A stretch of 64,000 bases of DNA, from positions 62,764,046 through 62,828,045 of the forward strand of contig CP154954.1 of NCBI GenBank assembly GCA_039621445.1, written 5' to 3'. Shown here in pieces: positions 12,310 through 59,570 of this stretch. This DNA comes from Euglena gracilis (lineage: Eukaryota; Euglenida; Euglenophyceae; Euglenales). Numbering within the stretch: the stretch's first letter is position 1; every line of letters begins with the position of its first letter. Made by a program: the position numbers and the translations under genes. Under the pieces are notes generated by a model. The model was not told the origin of the DNA and searched no databases. It saw nothing but the letters and a program-made list of their open reading frames with translations.

Positions 12310-12792
12310 GGAGGGCGGGAGCACTGGCGGGGCAGAGGCCTGGGGACGCGGACACACTGGTGGCGACGGGATGGTGGTCTGGGGGGGGGACGACTGCCCC
12401 ACCCCATCCGGCATCCCCACACCACATTAATTTTGTGTTGGTGATCGGTGTGCCTTTGTTGCGGTGTTGTTCGCTGGGAGAGACGGCAGATGGTTGCATC
12501 ATAAAGCCCTCATGCGAGCTGGGCTCCTTGAACCCTGCAACGGTACAACGCAACACACTTCATTTTTATGCTGTTGCTTGTTTGTTTTGTGCATCTTTTG
12601 TCTCGGAATAAAATCTTCAGCGATGGAGAAAACTTGAAGCACATCCAAAATAACAAAAAAAATTCATATCTTAATAGGGAGGAAAAAAGGGATTGGCATG
12701 GTATTCAACAACAAGAAAGAATTAAATAAAAAGCAAAAAAGTTGTAAACATATCAAATACTTCAATTTTCAATTTTGAATTGAGCTTTTTAA

Positions 12793-13236
12793 CAGGGGGG
12801 AAAAAATGCAACTGGGCCCTTCAAATTATGCAAGTCAAAAAAATGAAAAAAAATGCAAAAAATGCAAAAAAAAATGCAAAAAATGCAACTTGCATGAAAA
12901 ACCTGAGAAAAAGCTGGAATATAACAGAGCTTTGCTGCCTAAGATCAAAAAAAATTTCCAGGGCAAAATATTTTATGCAAAAAATGCAAAAAAAATGCAA
13001 AAAAATCCATAAATATGGCAACCAACAACAAAATTTTTTTCCAGGGCAAAATATTATATGTAGAAAATGCAAAAATATGCAAAAAAATTCAAACATATGG
13101 CAACCAACTACAAAAATTTTTTCCGGGGAAAATATTTTATGCAAAAAAATGCAAAAAATGCAAAAAAATGCAAATTTCGGGAAAAGCCGATTATGCAAAA
13201 AAATGCAAATTATGCAAGTTGCATTTCCCCCCCCCT
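12793..13236. mobile_element. ATGCAA-rich MITE, copy 1 (444 bp)
   Basis: The ends are CAGGGGGGAAAAAATGCAAC and GTTGCATTTCCCCCCCCCTG, flanked directly by TTTTTAA on both sides (12786-12792, 13237-13243). The interior is a degenerate array of AAAATGCAAAA units around GAGAAAAAGCTGGAATATAA. It lies between the kinase and SET genes. Confidence 0.82.
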
Positions 13237-13587
13237 GTTTTTAAAGCTCTAAGACCAGAGAGACACAAAAAATAAAAGTTCTTTGACGACTCCATAGAGC
13301 AAAAAAAATGCAAATGCAAATGAAAAATCGAAATTCTCTGGAACATGATTGTGCCATTTGCACCCACCTGATGTTTGCACCCCTCCCCAAAAAAGCCATT
13401 TGACACTGAAGAAACTTCGGATGAAGCTCAAATTAGTGTCACACCCCTGATGGTCCGAAACTACGCTCCAATAATGTGCGCCCGTTGCTTCCTTCCTGCA
13501 TGGCCGGCAAGCAGAGGAAAAGGAACTGCCAGAGGTCCCTTGGGGGTGAGGTGTGGGAGAGCAATGAGCGAGGTGTGCGGCGCAGGC

Positions 13588-16500
13588 TCAAGCCTTCTGC
13601 CGTTCGAGGATGTACGCCCCTTTGCTGCACATCTCCACGGAGTGCACCGGGGGCATGTGGACGTACACGTCGGTGCCGTAGCCCGGCAGCGAGCTGAGCA
13701 GCACCTGCCCGCCTGCCAGCGGGGGCGGCTGTTCCATTGCGGCGGTGCCCACAGTGGCTTGGGGGAGAACATGCCAAAACCCTGCGGAGGGTTGCTAACC
13801 ATGCGGCACTTTCGAAGCACGGGGCCCGGCCGGCCGGCTGGGAAGAGGTGGGTCAGCTGGGGGTTGGAGGGTCCAGCCAGTTGCTGGACCCGGATTGATG
13901 TCCCAACACCTGAGAAAAACGCCCAACCCCCTCAAATCCTCTCAAAATCACCATTTCCTGTCCAGTTGGGGGTTAGGGTCAGGGTCAGTTAGGGTTAGGG
14001 TAACCCTAACCCTTCAAACCCTCTCAAAAACACCATTTCCCGTCCATCTCTCAGCCCCTTCAGCTCCTTGCACGGATATTCTGCCTCACCCCAGCTAGGC
14101 TGAGTTGGTCTCACCTGTGTTTTTGGATGCAGCACCATGGAGTATGTGCAATCTTGCTGGCAGGGGAAAAAAGGTGCTGGCTGACTGGTTGGCTCTCTCA
14201 TATCCCTGGGGGCAATTTCCACTGCAGCTGAAAAAAAAACTCTGTTGTAAACTCAGGGAACCTTCTGCCGTGAGCAAGGAAACCCTGTTGTTTCAGAAGG
14301 TGCAGGAGGCAGAGAAGATAGCAGGGAGACACACCCAGGTAGTGAATGAATGCCCGGGCCATGGGCAACCCAAACCCGTACCCGGCGAACTGCAGCGTTT
14401 GGTCTGAGAGGCAACGGAGGCGAACCAATGAACCAATGTACGTGTGACGCACAGTGCCTGCCAGGCTCGATGGGAGGCACAGGCACACCAGTCTCCTCAC
14501 CCGATCGGAAGTTCACCTTGTAGTTCTCCCGGTCGAACTCTGTGGAAAGGAACAGAGGAAAACAGGAGCATGGCACTGGATGCCTTCCTCTGGCCCACAT
14601 CTGCCGTCGGTCGTGGGAGGTAGGATGATTTTTCGGGTGTGGCGAGAGGTCTCTGCCCCTGAACGCCACCTGCGCGTTCAAAGGATGGAATCTTTTTCAA
14701 CTTTGTCCGGGAGTTCAAGCTTGAAACTTGGCATGAAAAACTGGACAGACTAGATAAGACATTGGGGTGCCCGGTCCCACCGTCCACCCCCAGGTTGCCC
14801 CTGGCTTTGGCCATCACACACCGGACGGGGTATGCGTGCTGAAGCCGTAGCTCCAGATGTCCTTCAACAGCTCCTGCGGCACTCCGCCACCCCGGTCCGA
14901 GATGATGATGGTCATCTCCTGTGTGGGGGCACGCCTGATACCAAAAAAAAATGCAGATCATCACTCTGGGGTGATAGCGACTCTCGAAGCCGTCACGAGC
15001 GTCGTTCGTTTTTCTTCAGCGGGGGGCACACTTACATACGTTCAACAGTGGGGGAGTTACATCATTGGGTTATTTTGGGGCATGCTTTTTTGCAAGGGCA
15101 AGGCATGCCGAGGGGGCAACACACCTCCCCAGCACAGATCTTGACCACGACGTCCGGCAGCGCGGCGCCTGGGGCGTGGAACTCGTGCACGGCGCGCAGG
15201 GAATTCTTGAACAGCTCGTACAGCACGTTCTCCAGCAGGATGGGGTGGTGGCATCCGATGGCTGCCCGGCTCAAAATGGGACAGGGTTCGGGGGGAAACA
15301 CTACATTCCCCCCCCCTTGTCCTTGACACGCCAAAGTACGGGGAAAGTGCGGTTGACACGGGGGGTGTGTCATGGACACGCCGTGTCATGGGAACCGTAC
15401 CACAAAACATGCAGCAAATGATGGCCAAATAATCTGGACCTCGGTTTGAGGACCCAATCACCATAGCATCAACAATAACTCCATTGGAGTGCTCACATCT
15501 CACTAAATCACCAAACTCAAAAGAAGATGAGTTCAAAGCCATGGTTCTGTGCAGAAAATGGCAACCAATTAGCTCCAGAGACGTGAAGTGTGTCAAAAAT
15601 ACTTTACTCTTTTTAGGTACGGGAAAAGTGCGGTTGACACGGGGGGTGTGTCATGGACAAGGCGTGTCAAGGACAAGGGGGGGGGGGAATATACCTGTCA
15701 AGCTGTGGGTTGCACCACGTGCCTCGAGGGATCATGTTATACACCCGCTTCTGTTTAACTCGGACGAGCCCGCCCCCCCCCCCTCAACAAAGGAGGGGGG
15801 AGTGGGTGGTTTTGTGGCCGGACCCTCCGAGGCTTGGGCATGGATTTTTTTTGGAAAATGTCTTCAGATGTTCCGGTTTTGGGAGGGGTCCCGCACCCGG
15901 CTGGGGGGGTTTCTGTCGATTTGGGGAGGGTCAATGTGAAAACGCTGAGCCGAGCCGAAATGACGCAGGCAAAATATGCCACGAGGACCAGCCTCGCGCA
16001 ATCGCATGGGCAGAAGGTGAACGTGGCGGTGGTGTCCCCGATGACGGTCAACCTGCAGGCACCAGAGATAGGACTGGAAGCTGGGTCAAGGGAGGCCGCC
16101 TTTCCAAAAAAAAAAAACTCACCCTCTATGCTGATTTTGTGCTTATCCATGATTCACAGGTCAAAAAAATTTGTTCATAGTTGATCATCTGAGGTTGCAA
16201 AAAACGCTTGAGCTGACTGAACCAACAAATCCAAAAACCTTGTAATGCATTCACCCAAAAACAAAGACCGCGGATCACTTTACTGGTAGGCTGCTGAAAA
16301 AAAAACGGGGGGTGTTTGGGGGTCTTCTTTTTGAAACCAAATGCCTTTTTAGCACATGAAATCACGGGAATCTGTAATAATCCGAGATTTCGGGCTTATC
16401 CATAATTATCCGAAGACCAGGGATATTTTGGCTGGACCTCCCCGTAGAGTGAATACTCTGAGGTATGCACACAAAATCCACCATACATACATGTGCATGA

Positions 16501-19500
16501 AATCATTTTGGAGCCACAGCAAACACACAGGCACACAAGAAGTCATACTTAGGACTGCGGCCGTACACGCCGTGCCCGATGCGAGCCACATCGTCGAAGC
16601 CCGGGCTGCACTTGGTGTGGAAACAGCCGAACCAGTCTGAGCCTTGTCCGGGCCCCTTCTTGTCGAAGAACTGCTGGTGTAGTGACTGAGAGGGGTACAG
16701 CTCCATTAAAAATAGAGTTAGGAAATTGCAGATGACGATTAAATTGTGTTGTGTGCTTGTCTGCAGAAATAAACTCGGAAACATACTGGGAAACACACCT
16801 GTCAGTCCCTGCCGACGAGAGGGATATTTTACATTGTATTCGAGAGGGATATTACATTGTATTTATACCATGCTCGATTACTCTCATACCATCTCAAAGC
16901 ACACCATGCCATGTGAATAACCCCGAGGGGCGGGTGACTTGTAATTGACTTTAAATTGCGCCATTTTCCAACATTTGCAAAGGCGCTGGGGCCATAAAAT
17001 AGTCATTTGCAAAGGAAACTTTTGCTGTGTCGGTGGTGCTTTATTCTGACGGCAATCAACGACATGCAGCCGCTGGGGGTCTCGGAGAGTCAAAGCGTCT
17101 CGGAGGGACGCCACCCCCCCCCCCCACGCCCACCGCTCCACACCGTGTGGAAGGCGGCCATCGTGCGGCGAGCAAGCCGCTGGTGGATGAACTGCTCGAT
17201 GAAGGAGTTGAGGTAATCGAAGTAGACACTGGCCGTCTCCGGCAGCATCCGCACCTCCGCGATGCCCGCGCTGGGGGGAGGGGAGTGACGCAGGGCCGGC
17301 TGGTGCCGCGATGCGACAGCACGGCGTGCCGGGAGGTATCTTTGCCATCACAGGGGGTTGGTCGACCGAATTGGGCTGGGCAAACCTGGACGATCACAAT
17401 ACGGGGCCCGCCCACTTGAGAAGGAAACGCCCAAATGTTCCGGGGCCACCAATTTTGACGGGCCTAGCTATGCCCACCCAATCCCCCCACGATCAAGGAA
17501 TGGAGCTTCGGGTGGAAGGGGCAGTTCCGTTGTGTGACGACAGGAAGATGTGGGAGTGGGTTGTGGTGAAGGGGGCGGGGACACAACAGGAACCCGAGAA
17601 AAAATAGATACAGAAATGCAAATAAATGCAAATGAACACAAATGAACACAAAAACCCCTAATTGCACAAAATTCCTTTCAAAATTCCAGGGATGCACGCT
17701 TTTCTCCTGCAGAGGACTTGGAAAAATTTCATTACGTATTTTCATTACGTAGACAATATTTTGATATGTGCTTTGATTTGTGAGATTTTGCGAACGTTTT
17801 GATTTTAAAGATATGCAATTTGTTTGGCCAAAAAAAAAATTAAAATTACCTAAATTATGACGAAAAGTTTTTGTCGAGGCCAAACATTGGCCAAATTGGA
17901 AAATAATATTGGGAGGGAAAACACCAACAAAAAAAAAGCAAACAAAAACGGAAAAAAAAACAAAATTTCCAAAGTGAAAGAACGAATGGGGGAAAAGAGC
18001 AAAACGAAAACATGTTTGCTCCCCCGGCTGAATGTTGGGCCCCAGGTGCGTTGAGGCAGATATTATTCAATTTTGAGCAAAAAGTAAATGCACTTGGAAA
18101 ATCAGGAGGTACAGAACTGAAATTTGGTATGCAACTTGCATTTGGCTACAGTAATGAAAATTTGTAGAGGCCACCTAAATTTTTGGATTCCCCCAAATGG
18201 ACTTTGATTACTCTCTAATATGAAGCCCCTTCCCAGTAAAAGCACCTGAAGGTTTTGCAAATCATGCCCAAATATAAAGCCGGGAGGGGGGGGGCTTCAT
18301 TTTGAGGGGGTTATAAATTGGAACCAAACCATCAGATATGCAAAGCGATCGGCAGACAGGTGGAAGGCCCCACCTGAGGGTCGAGATGGCGTTCTGGTTC
18401 TTCTTCAGCAGCTTGTTGAGCCGCGTGGTCCAGCGCTTCTCGTCTTCGATGGTCACGATGGGCGCCTGCATCTCCTGCACCGTGGGGAGGCAGTGGGGAG
18501 GTTGTGAGGACCCCTCCACCCCCGTAAGGTAAAGTCTGTGGCCGGCAAGGAACAGGCACTTCCCACAATTGTCAAATAAGTCCCCACAAGAGGCACCCTG
18601 TCATAAATACAGGGGTCGAAAATACAAAAGTGGATCCCTCCCGCCTTCAACAAAAAGGGATGGAATGGAAATCAATCAAAAAAAAGGCAGGAAAACTGTT
18701 TAAAAAACGTTTTACTAATCTTTGAGCACTCCTCAAATCGACGTTGCTGTTCGTGCTATACCAATGCGAGCCAGAAAAGCAGTTGATGATGATGACTGAG
18801 CTCACACCGGTGAACTCAGTGCCAAAAAGGGTTCGGAGAAGTCTGCATACAGCTTCGTGATGTGGGGGTTGACACCTGCGAAATCCCGAGACCTTCAGGC
18901 GGGGGCATAGCAGTTGCTGGAACAAAGACCCAGGATGACATGAGCTACTGTGGCAGCCGGCACAGAATGAAAATGCTTTGATGAAGTGGGAATGGACGAG
19001 AACCAGAACTGGAAACTAGAAACTGGAAACGCAGGGAAATGAATGAGCGACGAACCCTTCGAGACAGGGGAATTAGGAATCAAGGAGGGGGAGGGGCTGA
19101 GCACACACCCACGATGAAGGGCAAGGCCTGGAAGTCCCGCAGCGTCCACGCCAGCCGCAACGGCAGTTCCCGCGCAATGAACTGGGCCACACCTCGGCTG
19201 CACCCCCCTCCCGTCGGGGTGGGGAGCGACTGCCGGCCGCTGATCCGGCACGGCCGAGGGATTATCCGGTGGACACTTCCCAGCAGGGTTTTTTTTAAAG
19301 ACCGGGGAGGGAGGGGTGTCCCCCCCCCATCCACCCACCCCTGAGGGCTCCCCCCGGGGGGGGGTCCCGGGGGACCCACAAAATTTTCCCTGACAAAGGC
19401 CAAAATCGCGAAAATGTTAGAAAAAAGCACCATTTTCAAAGATTTTCGGTGCTAAGAGTATATCCTACCACCCCCTGGGGAAACCCCCCCTGAGCGGGCT

Positions 19501-20554
19501 TAGCCGGACCCACCCAACCCCCCCCCCCGAGGGTCCAAGACCAAAAAAAAACAACACCCCTGCTTCCCAGACATGGAGTTGGCGCCAGAGGCACAGGGAG
19601 CCCTCACCAATCCCTGCCCTGCACCAACTGAAGGGCCGTAAGCCAAGGCGTGCCCTGGGCGCTCTGGATCAGCTTCGCCTCGTCCAGCCCCTGGGCCAGC
19701 TCGAAGGCAGAACGGATGGGCAGCGACCGCGCGGTTTGCTGCGGAGCCGCGGCACAGACACAATGGAGACATTTCAAATGGTGAGAGTTTGGTTCTGGGC
19801 TAACCCTCTAACCCTAACTGGCTGTTTCTGGAGACCTGGGAATTAGACTTCTGTTTTAACCCCCGACCCCCAACCCCCCCCCCCCAAATTGCACTAAGGC
19901 TTCTTGTCTGTTTATGGCCGGTGCTAACTAACTAACTTAACTAACGAGCTAACTAACGAGCTAACTAACTTCGCTTATGGCCCAGTTTGCTGTGTGGTGA
20001 GTGGCCATGCACCCCTGACACCAGTGCTCTTTTGTTGCTCCGCCTGGCCAGGTGAGCAACTTGGTGTAATTCCAGCGCTGGAGGAACATACACTCACCTT
20101 GTGTGGTTGGTGTGACCCCAGCCCCCCCCCCCCCGGAAATCCAGGTGGGGATGCCTCAACACCCATCAAGGCAGGCACGAAACGCCTGGTCCTGGTAGGA
20201 GTCCTCCGAGCGACAGGAGTTTGTTTATACGCCGACAACCAACCAAAAATGCGCTTTTCCTGGGTTTTCTGGACACCTTGTGGTGGAATGGCTGCTCGGT
20301 CCTTCTGACCAACAACTCGCGAGTGTACGCCATACATCGGGAAATGCATCTGGCGGCGAAGTTGGACACCCTCCTGCCCAGCACAAGAGGGTGATCGCTC
20401 CCCGCCTGGATTCCGATTCCCGCTCAGCCGCGCACTACCCCAGGGGGGGGGGGCGGCCCACACACACCCGGGCGAACTTCTCCACGGTGTTGTCGTAGAA
20501 GGACATGATGGGCCGCCGCGGCAGGGCCCGGGCCCGACAGCCCCGCGGCAGCAT
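13588..20554 (-). CDS. BCKDK: mitochondrial branched-chain 2-oxoacid/pyruvate dehydrogenase kinase (BCKDK/PDK family), 13 exons
   Basis: This kinase phosphorylates and inactivates the E1 subunit of a mitochondrial 2-oxoacid dehydrogenase complex. Exons: 20554-20468, 19738-19608, 19197-19109, 18875-18808, 18474-18374, 17270-17144, 16685-16549, 16052 to about 15995, 15261-15125, 14918-14822, 14539-14501, 14403-14335 and 13712-13588 (TGA at 13590-13588), about 420 residues. The start codon opens an Arg-rich presequence (MLPRGCRARALPRRPIM). The regulatory helical domain follows (FIARELPLRLAW, NPHITKLYADFSEPF), then the GHKL ATP-binding fold: N-box ENVLYELFKNSLRA, G1 ISDRGGGVPQELL, G2 GYGFGLPMARAFIHYLGG and terminal GYGTDVYVHMP. 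The motifs resemble BCKDK more than PDK1-4. Phases agree at all junctions except the end of exon 8. It is intact and probably functional. Confidence 0.92.
13967..14016. repeat. interstitial telomere-like TTAGGG/CCCTAA junction
   Basis: GGGGTTAGGGTCAGGG leads into TTAGGGTTAGGG meeting TAACCCTAACCC head to head at 14000/14001, inside the last intron of the kinase gene. Confidence 0.8.
15308..15687. mobile_element. small element with both inverted and direct repeats, in a kinase intron
   Basis: The outer ends are perfect 18-bp inverted repeats CCTTGTCCTTGACACGCC (15315-15332) and GGCGTGTCAAGGACAAGG (15661-15678), extended by C and G runs. Just inside are about 45-bp direct repeats containing GTGCGGTTGACACGGGGGG (15336-15380 and 15617-15660). 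No clear target-site duplication is visible. Confidence 0.7.
19284..19562. mobile_element. hAT-like MITE, short subfamily (279 bp), in a kinase intron
   Basis: The element begins CAGGGTTTTTTTTAAAG and ends ACAACACCCCTG. An exact 8-bp duplication CTTCCCAG flanks it (19276-19283, 19563-19570). It occupies most of the 410-bp intron between kinase exons 2 and 3. Confidence 0.88.
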
Positions 20555-23500
20555 CGCTCCGCCGCCCTCACCGGACGGATGGGTGGGCGGGGCAGAGGCT
20601 GCGGAGGGAGGAGGCGAGGGCCCCCTGGGGACTCTCAGTCACCTGGGGTCAGTCACCGGGGCAAGCTGCACGCGGGCCGTGGCCAGGGCAATCTATTCCA
20701 CTGGAGAACTTCGTTGGTGTTGTAGTTGTTTATTTTTTATTGCTGTTTTCATTCGTTGCAATTTGATTTTGGTTGAAGTTTGAATGCGTTATTTTTTGCG
20801 CGGTGAGGGCCACAGGGAGGCCGGAGCCGTGGACGCCGAGGCCCTGGGGCTGAGTAGGCAGTGGCTTCCCCAAAAGGATGGGAGACTCAGGGATGTATGG
20901 GGGGGCCTGGGGGGGGTCCGGACCCCCAACCCCCTCCCAAAATCAAAATGGAGGGGGAAGGAATGAGTCAGACTCACCTCGATACAGTGAGGGGCCGGGT
21001 GTTTTCGTTAGTTATGCAGATGGTCAAAGGGCCGGATTTGTTGGAAAAATGTTGTTTCAAAGATTAAATACGAAAATGCTCATTTTTAAATTTTTGATTT
21101 CTGACCCTGTGCTCCCCCCTCCAAGTCCTTATGGACAATTGCCAGCACCACCCGATGCAGGTTCTTTTCCTGCATTGCCTTGTGTGGACTTAGCAAATTT
21201 GCACCGAAGTTTTGAGAGGCATTTGCCAGCACAATTGCCGCAAAACTTCCAAAAAGCAAGTGAGGCCATGTGTGAAACACAATCCCGCAATGATGCCATA
21301 ATTTCCAACATACAACATAGTTTGCAGGCTTTGTCTCATCAACTGGAGCCACTTACAGCAATTTTTCCACAATTACAGCAAAAATTGCATAAAAAACCAA
21401 AAATCCCGATTTGGGAGAGTTTGCCACACTTGAGCAATGTTCCACACTTGCAGCTGCATTTCAGGAAGCACAACAGCGCATTTTCCGACTGAGCGGTTAT
21501 TCCGCAAATTTTACCCACTTTTCTGCCCAAACACGTGAAAGTGTGCCCCCCGCACTTATGTGCAAGAATTGGAGGAAAGACTTTCTTGGTTGGAGCAGAA
21601 GTCTTGTCATTGTGGTGAAATTCCCGCTGAAATTGCGAGTTTTCATACCCAAATCGCGAATATAGTGAGTTGAATTGAGAATTTGCAACAACAGTGGCAA
21701 AATCGAACCGCAATCGCAGATTTGCAGAAATGCATGGAGGATTCGAGCACAAAAGTGCTTTTGGTGCAGTCACCACCCCAAAGCGCATTGCCATCGCGGC
21801 TATCCGCACCAACACACTTGAAGCAGTTTTGCACTGAAATGCGTGCTGAGAATCACCAAATCATGCAAGGATTTTGTGATAGCCTCATGAGAAAACGGTC
21901 CATCAGCAAGTCAAAAATCTGAAAAATGACTTTACTGCACTATCTGCGCAAGTTTCGTTGTTGATGGAACAGCCAATGGCTGAAAAAGTGCGGAATCTAC
22001 AAATGGACCAACCTAACAAGTCATCTCCACAATTGGAGGTCATTTCTAGTGCGATATGCACACTTGCAATACGCGTACAGGAATTGGACACTGGTTTTTA
22101 TGCAATTTCACAAGAATTCCAGTCTATTTCCGACAAAATCCCGCTTTTGGATGATTTGCCCACATACCGCAGGCATGTTGAGCGCCCACAGGATGATGTG
22201 AGTCATATATCCAACAATTTGCAAGTTCTTGACCATTTGGACAAAATGTGCATGATTTGGCAACAAATTTGGACCAAATACACACACAATTGCGTTTCAC
22301 ACAACAAAACCCACAAATGGGCATGGTTGGCACACTTGCCGCATCTTCCAGCTCAAAAAGTGCTATGCGCGCACCTGTGATGGAGTCCACAGGCACAATG
22401 CCACCAAACCGAGTTTCCGCTCATGCGGTGGTCCCTCCCATTGTCTTACCAGTCCCAATGGACCAGTTTTCGGATGATGAGTCAGGTTTTCCAGCGAAAA
22501 CCAGGCCTGCCCCCCTCTTAAATCAAGAGATTCGGGAATCCGAACTGATTCGCGGTATGAGCCGCACTCCCACATCGGGTATTGGTCATACCTCGCACAT
22601 ACGCTTGGTATCCCCACCGGGACAGCCATGTGACACATCACCCCCCAATATGCTTCAGCATCACCATTCGCATATTCGCAATGTCCCGAACTTGCATGGT
22701 AGATATGGTACACTAAGTGGTATGTTCCATGCGCATTCGCAAAATTTACACCACCATACACTTGGTGGAACCACCGGGGTACCCATACATGGTGCAGTTT
22801 CGTGCCCAGGCCCAACCCCCTTGAATACCACCGAAGGGCCACGGGTTACTCAAAAAGATTTCAGAGGCACCACCGCAATCGCGAATAAGATGAAGCCCCA
22901 ATGGGATGGTGAAGATTTGAACTGTGTTGAATTGATTTGATTTGATTTGTGTTGAAGATTTGGTAGAGCAATATGCTTCATCATGTTCCAGTTTAGTTTC
23001 CAAAATCATGCCCCCCATGACCGAAAATGAAAGTCGATAAACTTATGGTACTCAAAATGGCTTGGGTTGGCAGCCAAAGTAGTACATTTTGACGCTCGAT
23101 GAGCGATGGAACTATGCGGAAGACACAAAAACATCCAAAAATGTGCATTAAACTTAAAAGTAAGGGAAAATATCACCTCCGTGCCATAACCACTTGAAAG
23201 CTGAACCAATTACTTAGCCAAAACCCCCCCCCGCCACATTTAGAAACCCCTTTTACATTAAACCAACTTGACTTTAAAATTTGACTTTTCTTCAAACCAA
23301 CTTTTACTGTTACCTTCAAACCCTGTGATATTCACAAAGCCACAAATAAAAAATATTTTTTCGCAGTTTGTACATGACCAAATGCTGCGAAAAAAAATCA
23401 TTTTGGCCATAATTAGTTCAAAAATGTCAGAGGAGGATTTGGTGGGGGGTCAGATTCTGATGAATAATTCCTCAGCCTAACCAACCCACTTCCTCAAAAA

Positions 23501-24599
23501 AAAAAAAACCAGATGTCACCAACCGTTGGGAATATAAATGGGTCCCTGAAAAACACTGAAACAGGGGGAGGAAGTGATATCGGAGGCCTTCAGATAAACT
23601 GTGGGAAAATTGTGGAAAATGCGGGAAATTTGAAAAAAAGTGCAGAAATTGTGGTTTTCAGGAACTGGAACACTTCCCGAAAATTTCAATATCAGGTAAA
23701 ATTTGGTCCAGGATGCGAAATTATTCTGAGTCGGAATTATTTCCAGCAGAAATTCGGGGAAAACCTAAAAAGACCCAGAAATTGTCAAACTTTGAAGAGT
23801 TTGGCAAATTTTGGCATAATAACAAAAAAGGCACCTGGGTTCCCTTGTGAAACGTTCAAGAAATGGCCGGAATTCATTTCGCCTTCCATGTCAGGTTCAT
23901 GCGGAAAATTTGTGGAAAAATTGCGGGAAAATAGCGAAAACATTTCGTATGTCTATTCCCCCCTCCCTACTGAAACTAACCCCCAAATATGAAGCCCCCT
24001 CCTTCAGTTTTACATTTGTGGGGGGATTTCAAATTTTTTTGGTGCCCTACACGAACTTTCATTAACTTCAACTGTCACAAAATACCAGTTATATACCAAA
24101 TTTCTGTTGTGCACCTCTGGGGCTTCCCAAAATGAGCATTTTCTGGTGAAAAAAAATGTATGATTTCTGGGGGGGAAAAGCAAAAATTCACCTAAATTCT
24201 TATTTTGCCCTGAATCATTCTTTTTTTGTGGCTTTATGTGGGGGGGGGGGCAGCTTTACATTCAGGTGGCAAAATAAAACCCCCTGGATGGACAATGGGG
24301 GAGTGAAATCCTGTGAAATCCCGTGAAATTGGGAAAATTCTGAGAAAATTACATCAGGACAAAGCCATTCAACAATCATATTCACCACAACACAAGCGAT
24401 TTTTTGCACCATACAAATTACTTTTCTTTACGTTTTATCAATGAGTTGGGACTCTGAAGTCACGGAAAGCGAGGCAGGAAGGGTCCCCAACGACAAAGAA
24501 AAAGTTATACCAACGAGGAGAGTGGAAAGGCCGAAAGTGAGGCCAAATGAAGGTGGTCAGGGTTAGGGCTGGAGGTGGGTCAGCCTGCCTGGCGGGCAG
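20555..24599. other. intergenic region between URB1-like gene and kinase gene
   Basis: Apart from the decayed gag-like region, this stretch holds AT-rich single-copy DNA. A dispersed repeat at about 24225-24310 (GGCTTTATG ... AAAACCCCCTGG) has a relative at about 41570-41635. The promoter of the kinase should lie just above 20554, but no TATA box or CpG pattern is distinctive. Confidence 0.5.
21080..23060 (+). pseudogene. decayed retroelement gag-like / coiled-coil reading region
   Basis: The plus strand carries a recognisable but broken protein text. Stretches in all three frames follow one another: a Gln-rich helical part near 21120-21490 (NIQHSLQALSHQLEPLTAIF), a coiled-coil part near 21555-21665 (VQELEERLSWLEQKS), another near 21960-22270, and a Pro/Ser/His-rich part near 22380-22930 ending NKMKPQWDGEDLN. 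Base composition is AT-richer than the host exons. The layout (coiled coil, disordered linker, then a KPxWDGED-type motif) recalls LTR-retrotransposon gag proteins, but I see no zinc knuckle, protease or reverse transcriptase. At least three frameshifts and later stops make it non-functional. Confidence 0.5.
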
Positions 24600-59199
<34,600 letters not shown>

Positions 59200-59499
59200 G
59201 GCGGGGCGGGCCGGCCTGGTGGGACGGGGGGGGGGGGGGCGGGGTGGGGGGGGCAACCGCCTTATGTCGATATGAATGCTGGCTGCAACTGGGCGGGGCA
59301 GAGAAAAGACGTCGGAGTGTGGCCCAGCTGCCCCTTCTTGGCGCGCAAGAACCGGGAAGCGGCGTACGGCCTGGTGGCTTTCAACGGTCTTCTCAACGAG
59401 CGGGGGGGGGGGGGTAGATGGCGTCCCAAAATCGTAGAAATACGTTATTGTCCAGCCACCCGAAGCCAGCCGAAAGGCAGCTGCAAAATAACCGATGGC

Positions 59500-59570
59500 A
59501 AGCAGAGTGCCCAGACATTCACTTAATGTGATACACAAAAAACTTTGGTGATGCACAGGTGATGCACAAA
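59500..59570. mobile_element. solitary end fragment related to the 1,029-bp transposon
   Basis: CCAGACATTCACTTAATGTG at about 59512 resembles the end of the 34189-35217 element and is followed by TTTGGTGATGCACA-type repeats like those in its arms. No matching opposite end is visible nearby, so it is a remnant. Confidence 0.5.
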
